Below are positions 40,106 through 48,558 of a stretch of DNA of 48,558 nucleotides, piece after piece; the stretch's first letter is position 1; each line of letters starts with the position of its first letter. A program made the position numbers and the translations under genes. The notes below the pieces were generated by a model. The model saw nothing but the letters and a program-made list of their open reading frames with translations. It was not told where the DNA came from and did no database searches. Source of the DNA: Saccoglossus kowalevskii (Eukaryota > Hemichordata > Enteropneusta > Harrimaniidae); contig NW_003126566.1 of NCBI RefSeq assembly GCF_000003605.2, forward strand, positions 1 through 48,558, given 5' to 3'.

Positions 40106-42300
40106 ATAAGCTGATGTATGTACCAGTGATACATTCCTATACTCATCAACAGTTCATTTTCAACTCACTCTTATAAGCTGATGTATGTACCAGTGATACA
40201 ATCCCACTCATCAACTGATCATTTACAACTCACTCTTATAAGCTGATGTATGTACCAGTGATACATTCCCACTCATCAACAGTTCATTTACAACTCACTC
40301 TTATAAGCTGATGTATGTACCAGTGATACATTCCCACTCATCAACTGATCATTTACAACTCACTCTTATAAGCTGATGTATGTACCAGTGATACAATCCC
40401 ACTCATCAATTGATCATTTACAACTCACTCTTATAAGCTGATGTATGTACCAGTGATACATTCCCACTCATCAACAGTTCATGTACAACTCACTCTAATA
40501 GGCTGATGTATGTACCAGTGATACATTCCCACTCATCAACAGTTCATTTACAACTCACACTTGTAAGCTGATGTATGTACCAGTGATACATTCCTATATT
40601 CATCAACAGTTCATTTACAACTCTACATTCCTATACTCATCAACTGATCATTTACATCTCACACTTATAAGCTGAGGTATGTACCAATGATACATTCCCA
40701 CTCATCAACTGATCATTTACAACTCACTCTCATAAGCTGATGTATGTACCAGTGATACATTCCTATACTCTTCAACTGATCATTTACAACTCACTCTTAT
40801 AAGCTGATGTATGTACGAGAGGTACATTTCCACTCATCAACTGATCATTTACAACTCACCCTTATAAGCTGATGTATGTACCAGTGATACATTCCCACTC
40901 ATCAACTGATCATTTACAACTCACTCTTATAAGCTGATGTATGTACCAGTGATACAATCCCACTCATCAACTAATCATTTACAACTCACCCTTATAAGCT
41001 GATGTATGTACCAGTGATACATTCCCACTCATCAACTGATCATTTACAACTCACTCTTATAAACTGATGTATGTACCAGTGATACATTCCTACTCATCAA
41101 CATATGATTTACAACTCACTCTTATAAGCTGATGTATGTACCAGTGATACATTCCCACTCATCAACTGATCATTTGCAACTCACTCTTATAAGCTGATGT
41201 ATGTACCAGTGATAAATTCCCACTCATCAACTGATCATTTACAACTCACTCTTATAAGCTGATGTATGTACCAGTGATACATTCCCACTCATCAACTGAT
41301 CATTTACAACTCACTCTTATAAGCTGATGTATGTACCAGTGATACAATCCCACTCATCAACTGATCATTTACAACTCACTCTTATAAGCTGATGTATGTA
41401 CCAGTGATACATTCCCACTCATCGACTGATCATTTGCAACTCACTCTTATAAGCTGATGTATGTACCAGTGATACAAACCCATTCACCAACTGATCATTT
41501 ACAACTCACTCTTATAAGCTGATGTATGTACCAGTGATACATTCCCACTCATCAACTGATCATTTACAACTCACTCTTATAAGCTGATGTATGTACCAGT
41601 GATACAATCCCATTCATCAACTGATCATTTACAACTCACTCTTATAAGCTGATGTATGTACCAGTGATACAATCCCACTCATCAACTGATCATTTACAAC
41701 TCACTCTTATAAGCTGATGTATGTACCAGTGATACATTCCCACTCATCAACAGTTCATTTACAACTCACTCTTATAAGCTGATGTATGTACCAGTGATAC
41801 AATCCCACTCATCAACTGATCATTTACAACTCACTCTTATAAGCTGATGTATGTACCAGTGATACATTCCCACTCATCGACTGATCATTTGCAACTCACT
41901 CTTATAAGCTGATGTATGTACCAGTGATACAAACCCATTCACCAACTGATCATTTACAACTCACTCTTATAAGCTGATGTATGTACCAGTGATACATTCC
42001 CACTCATCAACTGATCATTTACAACTCACTCTTATAAGCTGATGTATGTACCAGTGATACAATCCCACTCACCAACTGATCATTTACAACTCACTCTTAT
42101 AAGCTGATGTATGCACCAGTGATACATTCCCACTCATCAACTGATCATTTACAACTCACTCTTATAAGCTGATGTATGTACCAGTGATACATTCCCACTC
42201 ATCAACTGATCATTTACAACTCACTCTTATAAACTGATGTATGTACCAGTGATACATTCCCACTCATCAACTGATCATTTACAACTCACACTTATAAGCT
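40102..42300. repeat. ~2 kb block, copy 1 (partner 45942-47880)
   Basis: The offset is 5840 bp at CATTTTCAAC (40155/45995), 5970 bp from CTCTAATAGG (40497/46467) through GTACGAGAGG (40813/46783), CATATGATTT (41101/47071) and GATAAATTCC (41211/47181), then 5580 bp for 41701-42300 against 47281-47880. So copy 1 lacks two monomers on the left and has six extra in the middle. The middle gain reflects a local repeat: CTCATCGAC/CATTTGC/CAAACCCATTC occurs at 41421 and 41876, 455 bp (7 monomers) apart. CAAACCC here is CAATCCC in copy 2. Confidence 0.88.
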
Positions 42301-45300
42301 GATGTATGTACCAGTGATACATTCCTATACTCATCAACAGTTCATTTTCAACTCACTCTTATAAGCTGATGTATGTACCAGTGATACAATCCCACTCATC
42401 AACTGATCATTTACAACTCACTCTTATAAGCTGATGTATGTACCAGTGATACATTCCCACTCATCAACAGTTAATTTACAACTCACTCTTATAAGCTGAT
42501 GTATGTACCAGTGATACAATCCCACTCATCAACAGTTCATTTACAACTCACTCTAATAGGCTGATGTATGTACCAGTGATACATTCCCACTCATCAACAG
42601 TTCATTTACAACTCACTCTTATAAGCTGATGTATGTACCAGTGATACAATCCCACTCATCAACAGATCATTTACAACTCACTCTTATAAGCTGATGTATG
42701 TACCAGTGATACAATCCCACTCACCAACTGATCATTTACAACTCACTCTTATAAGCTGATGTATGTACCAGTGATACAATCCCACTCATCAACAGATCAT
42801 TTACAACTCACTCTTATAAGCTGATGTATGTACCAGTGATACAATCCCACTCACCAACTGATCATTTACAACTCACTCTTATAAGCTGATGTATGTACCA
42901 GTGATACATTCCCACTCATCAACTGATCATTTACAACTCACTCTTATAAGCTGATGTATGTACCAGTGATACAATCCCACTCATCAACTGATCATTTTCA
43001 ACTCACTCTTATAAGCTGATGTATGTACCAGTGATACAATCCCACTCATTAACAGTTCATGTACAACTCACTCTTATAAGCTGATGTATGTACCAGTGAT
43101 ACATTCCCACTCATCAACTGATCATTTACAACTCACTCTTATAAGCTGATGTATGTACCAGTGATACAATCCCACTCATCAACAGTTCATTTACAACTCA
43201 CTCTTATAAGCTGATGTATGTACCAGTGATACAATCCCACTCATCAATTGATCATTTACAACTCACTCTTATAAGCTGATGTATGTACCAGTGATACATT
43301 CCTATACTCATCAACAGTTCATTTACAACTTACACTTACAAGCTGATGTATGTACCAGTGATACAATCCCACTCATCAACTGATCATTTACAACTCACTC
43401 TTATAAGCTGATGTATGTACCAGTGATACAATCCCACTCATCAACTGATCATTTACAACTCACTCTTACAAGCTGATGTATGTACCAGTGATACATTCCT
43501 ATACTCATCAACTGATCATTTACAATGCACACTTATAAGCTGATTTATGTACCAGTGATACATTCCTATACTCATCAACAGTTCATTTACAACTCACTCT
43601 TATAAGCTGATGTATGTACCAGTGATACATTCCTACTCATCAACAGTTCATTTACAACTCACTCTTATAAGCTGATGTATGTAGCAGTGATACATTCCAC
43701 TCATCAACTGATCGTTTACAACTCACTCTTATAAGCTGATGTATGTACCAGTGATACATTCCCACTCATCAACAGTTCATTTACAACTCACTCTTATAAG
43801 CTGATGTATGTACCAGTGATACAATCCCACTCATCAACTGATCATTTACAACTCACTCTTATAAGCTGATGTATGTACCAGTGATACAATCCCACTCATC
43901 AACAGTTCATGTACAACTCACTCTTATAAGCTGATGTATGTACCAGTGATACATTCCCACTCATCAACTGATCATTTACAACTCACTCTTATAAGCTGAT
44001 GTATGTACCAGTGATACAATCCCACTCATCAACAGTTCATTTACAACTCACTCTTATAAGCTGATGTATGTACCAGTGATACAATCCCACTCATCAATTT
44101 ATCATTTACAACTCACTCTTATAAGCTGATGTATGTACCAGTGATACATTCCTATACTCATCAACAGTTCATTTACAACTCACACTTACAAGCTGATGTA
44201 TGTACCAGTGATACATTCCCACTCATCAACTGATCATTTACAACTCACTCTTATAAGCTGATGTATGTACCAGTGATACATTCCCACTCATCAACAGTTC
44301 ACTTACAACTCACTCTTATAAGCTGATGTATGTACCAGTGATACATTCCCACTCATCAACAGTTCATTTACAACTCACTCTTATAAGCTGATGTTTGTAC
44401 CAGAGGTACATTCCCACTCATCAACTGAACATTTACAACTCACCCTTATAGGCTGATGTATATACCTGTGATACATCACCACTCATCAACTGATCATTTA
44501 CAACTCACTCTTATAAGCTGATGTATGTACCAGTGATACAATCCCACTCATCAACTAATCATTTACAACTCACTCTTATAAGCTGATGTATGTACCAGTG
44601 ATACATTCCCACTCATCAACTGATCATTTACAACTCACTCTTATAAGCTGATGTATGTACCAGTGATACATTCCCACTCACCAACAGATGATTTACAACT
44701 CACTCTTATAAGCTGATGTATGTGCCAGTGATACATTCCCACTCATCAACTGATCATTTACAACTCACTCTTATAAGCTGATGTATGTACCAGTGATACA
44801 TTCCCACTCATCAACTGATCATTTACAACTCACTCTTATAAACTGATGTATGTATCAGTGATACATTCCCACTCATCAAGTGATCATTTACAACTCACTC
44901 TTATAAGCTGATGTATGTATCAGTGATACATTCCTATACTCATCAACAGTTCATTTTCAACTCACTCTTATAAGCTGATGTATGTACCAGTGATACAATC
45001 CCACTCATCAACTGATCATTTACAACTCACTCTTATAAGCTGATGTATGTACCAGTGATACAATCCCACTCATCAACTGATCATTTACAACTCACTCTTA
45101 TAAGCTGATGTATGTACCAGTGATAGAATCCCACTCATAAATTGATCATTTACAACTCACTCTTATAAGCTGATATATGTACCAGTGATACATTCCCACT
45201 CATCAACTGATCATTTACAACTCACTCTTATAAAGCTGATGTATGTACCAGTGATACATTCCCACTCATCAACAGTTCATTTACAACTCACTCTTATAAG

Positions 45301-45941
45301 CTGATGTAAGTATCAGTGATACATTCCCACTCATCAACAGTTCATGTACACTCACTCTTATAAGCTGATGTATGTACCAGTGATACATTCCTACTCATCA
45401 ATCAGTTCATTTACAACTCACTCTTATAAGCTGATGTATGTACCAGTGATTGAATCCCACTCATCAATTGATCATTTACAACTCACTCTTATAAGCTGAT
45501 GTATGTACCAGTGATACATTCCCACTCATCAACTGATCATTTACAACTCACTCTTATAAGCTGATGTATGTACCAGTGATGCAATCCCACTCATCAACTG
45601 ATCATTTACAACTCACTCTTATAAGCTGATGTATGTACCAGTGATACAATCCCACTCATCAACAGTTCATGTACAACTCACTCTAATAGGCTGATGTATG
45701 TACCAGTGATACATTCCCACTCATCAACTGATCATTTACAACTCACTCTTATAAGCTGATGTATGTACCAGTGATACATTCCCACTCATCAACTGATCAT
45801 TTACAACTCACACTTATAAGCTGATGTATGTACCAGTGATACATTCCCACTCATCAACTGATCATTTACAACTCACTCTTATAAACTGATGTATGTACCA
45901 GTGATACATTCCCACTCATCAACTGATCATTTACAACTCAC

Positions 45942-47880
45942 TCTTATAAGCTGATGTATGTACCAGTGATACATTCCTATACTCATCGACAGTTCATTTT
46001 CAACTCACTCTTATAAGCTGATGTATGTACCAGTGATACAATCCCACTCATCAACTGATCATTTACAACTCACTCTTATAAGCTGATGTATGTACCAGTG
46101 ATACATTCCCACTCATCAACAGTTCATTTACAACTCACTCTTATAAGCTGATGTATGTACCAGTGATACATTCCTACTCATCAACAGTTCATTTACAACT
46201 CACTCTTATAAGCTGATGTATGTACCAGTGATAGAATCCCACTCATCAATTGATCATTTACAACTCACTCTTATAAGCTGATGTATGTACCAGTGATACA
46301 TTCCCACTCATCAACTGATCATTTACAACTCACTCTTATAAGCTGATGTATGTACCAGTGATACAATCCCACTCATCAACTGATCATTTACAACTCACTC
46401 TTATAAGCTGATGTATGTACCAGTGATACATTCCCACTCATCAACAGTTCATGTACAACTCACTCTAATAGGCTGATGTATGTACCAGTGATACATTCCC
46501 ACTCATCAACAGTTCATTTACAACTCACACTTGTAAGCTGATGTATGTACCAGTGATACATTCCTATATTCATCAACAGTTCATTTACAACTCTACATTC
46601 CTATACTCATCAACTGATCATTTACATCTCACACTTATAAGCTGAGGTATGTACCAATGATACATTCCCACTCATCAACTGATCATTTACAACTCACTCT
46701 CATAAGCTGATGTATGTACCAGTGATACATTCCTATACTCTTCAACTGATCATTTACAACTCACTCTTATAAGCTGATGTATGTACGAGAGGTACATTTC
46801 CACTCATCAACTGATCATTTACAACTCACCCTTATAAGCTGATGTATGTACCAGTGATACATTCCCACTCATCAACTGATCATTTACAACTCACTCTTAT
46901 AAGCTGATGTATGTACCAGTGATACAATCCCACTCATCAACTAATCATTTACAACTCACCCTTATAAGCTGATGTATGTACCAGTGATACATTCCCACTC
47001 ATCAACTGATCATTTACAACTCACTCTTATAAACTGATGTATGTACCAGTGATACATTCCTACTCATCAACATATGATTTACAACTCACTCTTATAAGCT
47101 GATGTATGTACCAGTGATACATTCCCACTCATCAACTGATCATTTGCAACTCACTCTTATAAGCTGATGTATGTACCAGTGATAAATTCCCACTCATCAA
47201 CTGATCATTTACAACTCACTCTTATAAGCTGATGTATGTACCAGTGATACATTCCCACTCATCAACTGATCATTTACAACTCACTCTTATAAGCTGATGT
47301 ATGTACCAGTGATACATTCCCACTCATCAACAGTTCATTTACAACTCACTCTTATAAGCTGATGTATGTACCAGTGATACAATCCCACTCATCAACTGAT
47401 CATTTACAACTCACTCTTATAAGCTGATGTATGTACCAGTGATACATTCCCACTCATCGACTGATCATTTGCAACTCACTCTTATAAGCTGATGTATGTA
47501 CCAGTGATACAATCCCATTCACCAACTGATCATTTACAACTCACTCTTATAAGCTGATGTATGTACCAGTGATACATTCCCACTCATCAACTGATCATTT
47601 ACAACTCACTCTTATAAGCTGATGTATGTACCAGTGATACAATCCCACTCACCAACTGATCATTTACAACTCACTCTTATAAGCTGATGTATGTACCAGT
47701 GATACATTCCCACTCATCAACTGATCATTTACAACTCACTCTTATAAGCTGATGTATGTACCAGTGATACATTCCCACTCATCAACTGATCATTTACAAC
47801 TCACTCTTATAAACTGATGTATGTACCAGTGATACATTCCCACTCATCAACTGATCATTTACAACTCACTCTTATAAGCT
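45942..47880. repeat. ~2 kb block, copy 2
   Basis: Partner of 40102-42300. It includes the truncated 37-bp monomer (46591), the GTACGAGAGGTAC hairpin variant (46781-46797), CATATGATTT and GATAAATTCC. From 47889 (GTATGCACC, then CAATCCC/CTCTTC) it leaves its partner and passes into the GTAGCAG cassettes at 47954 and 48343, which are 389 bp apart. Confidence 0.87.
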
Positions 47881-48558
47881 GATGTATGCACCAGTGATAC
47901 AATCCCACTCTTCAACTGATCATTTACAACTCACTCTTATAAGCTGATGTATGTAGCAGTGATACATTCCACTCATCAACTGATCGTTTACAACTCACTC
48001 TTACAAGCTGATGTATGTACCAGTGATACATTCCCACTCATCAACAGTTCATTTACAACTCACTCTTATAAGCTGATGTATGTACCAGTGATACAATTCC
48101 ACTCATCAACAGTTCATTTACAACTCACTCTTATAAGCTGATGTATGTACCAGTGATACATTCCCACTCATCAACTGATCATTTACAACTCACTCTTATA
48201 AACTGATGTATGTACCAGTGATACATTCCCACTCATCAACTGATCATTTACAACTCACTCTTATAAGCTGATGTATGTACCAGTGATACAATCCCACTCA
48301 TCAACTGATCATTTACAACTCACTCTTATAAGCTGATGTATGTAGCAGTGATACATTCCACTCATCAACTGATCGTTTACAACTCACTCTTACAAGCTGA
48401 TGTATGTACCAGTGATACATTCCCACTCATCAACAGTTCATTTACAACTCACTCTTATAAGCTGATGTATGTACCAGTGATACATTCCTACTCATCAACA
48501 GTTCATTTACAACTCACTCTTATAAGCTGATGTATGTACCAGTGATAGAATCCCACTC

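Larger units (their letters stand above)
18328..48343. repeat. 64-bp GTAGCAG monomer subfamily (dispersed)
   Basis: A linked haplotype: GTAGCAG in place of GTACCAG, CATTCCACTC (one C lost) and usually GATCG in place of GATCA. Copies start near 18328, 18523, 18846, 19830, 22944, 23335, 23981, 24175, 24959, 25411, 25608, 26072, 27296, 28014, 33687, 34391, 35173, 43682, 47954 and 48343. I see none in the A-type domains. Many lie 3 monomers (194-195 bp) or 5-6 monomers apart. Because 64 leaves remainder 1 when divided by 3, these monomers change which frame meets the recurrent stops. Confidence 0.82.
1..48558. repeat. 65-bp satellite DNA array filling the window
   Basis: About 740 tandem copies of one ~65-bp monomer, all in the same orientation. 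CTTATAAG, GTACCAGTGATACA, CTCATCAAC and TTTACAACTCAC recur every 64-67 bp from first to last base. The consensus has 37% GC, no CpG and a strong C-over-G excess on this strand. Ordinary monomers have stops in all three forward frames once the 65-bp frame slip is counted, and I see no long reverse frame, so the array is non-coding. I see no inverted monomers, transposon ends, tRNA, rRNA or unique islands. Known of the class: such arrays form centromeric or other heterochromatin in eukaryotes. The location and species here are not determinable. Both ends of the window lie inside the array, so its real length is unknown. Confidence 0.98.
40102..48558. repeat. B-type satellite domain 3
   Basis: GCTGATG-dominated 65-bp monomers to the end of the window. 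It holds two copies of a ~2 kb block (40102-42300 and 45942-47880), the partner of 30347-32150 between them, and GTAGCAG cassettes at 43682, 47954 and 48343. Small length anomalies occur at 45232 (extra A), 45351 (AA lost, shared with 22004) and 45401 (extra T). Confidence 0.9.

Noticed and set aside
1..48558. CRISPR array
   Set aside because: Repeats are contiguous 65-bp monomers with no unique spacers; the differences between monomers are scattered point changes and short variant blocks, not repeat/spacer alternation.
1..48558. TATA-like promoters at every CTTATAAG
   Set aside because: The motif is part of the monomer and recurs hundreds of times; nothing downstream looks like a gene and there is no independent evidence for transcription.
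1..48558. Conserved RNA or DNA hairpin ATGTAT/ATACAT under selection
   Set aside because: Common variants break it on one arm only (ATTTAT with ATACAT; ATGTAT with ATACAA) and I see no compensating changes on the other arm, so selection for pairing is not supported.
1..48558. CENP-B box
   Set aside because: I find no sequence resembling the TTCG...CGGGA core; the consensus monomer has no CpG at all.
1..48558. Telomeric, rDNA spacer or microsatellite sequence
   Set aside because: No short telomere-like runs, no rRNA similarity that I can recognise, and the period is about 65 bp throughout.

Overview
The window is satellite DNA from end to end. One AT-rich monomer of about 65 bp is repeated head to tail in a single orientation from base 1 to base 48558, roughly 740 copies, with no unique flanking sequence. 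I found no gene, RNA gene, transposon or CRISPR array. A homogeneous, multi-kilobase, non-coding array with nested higher-order repeats (HORs) is typical of eukaryotic centromeric, pericentromeric, subtelomeric or sex/B-chromosome heterochromatin. I do not recognise the family and cannot name the organism. The consensus monomer (A20 T21 C17 G7, 37% GC by hand count) has no CpG and many more C than G on this strand.

Monomer numbering used throughout: 1 = first T of TCTTATAAGC. Landmarks are the palindrome CTTATAAG (2-9), a variable block (9-15: GCTGATG, ACCTGATG, AACTGATG, GCTGGTG, GCTGATTT), an inverted repeat ATGTAT/ATACAT (13-18 and 28-33), a length-variable block (31-40: CATTCCCACT, CAATCCCACT, CCTACT, CCTATACT, CCTTTACT), and a second variable block (47-52: CTGATC, CAGATC, CAGTTC). 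Length classes are 65 bp (standard), 67 bp (TA gained, CCTACT to CCTATACT), 64 bp (one C lost, CATTCCACT) and a rare 37-bp truncated form.

Layout: 1-782 B-type (mostly GCTGATG monomers); 783-14505 A-type (rich in 67-bp, ACCTG, GCTGATTT and GCTGGTG monomers, with a variable 1.1-2.9 kb HOR); 14506-15137 B-type; 15138-17217 A-type, bounded by a 545-bp exact duplicate; 17218-37735 B-type, built from short cassettes reshuffled many times; 37736-40101 an A-type island, copied mainly from about 9.2-10.4 kb and ending in a clean 264-bp tetramer HOR; 40102-48558 B-type with a ~2 kb block present twice.

The main biology is the copying history: exact or near-exact segmental copies of 0.5-2 kb at offsets from 520 bp to 36.5 kb, nearly always differing by whole monomers, as expected from unequal exchange or gene conversion. 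The main caution is assembly. A burst of one-base, mostly homopolymer-length indels at 15138-15330, and a second indel pair at 37645-37695, both sit at B-to-A junctions, so those joins may be assembly seams. No new functional system is supported here; the window is a rich example of satellite evolution.
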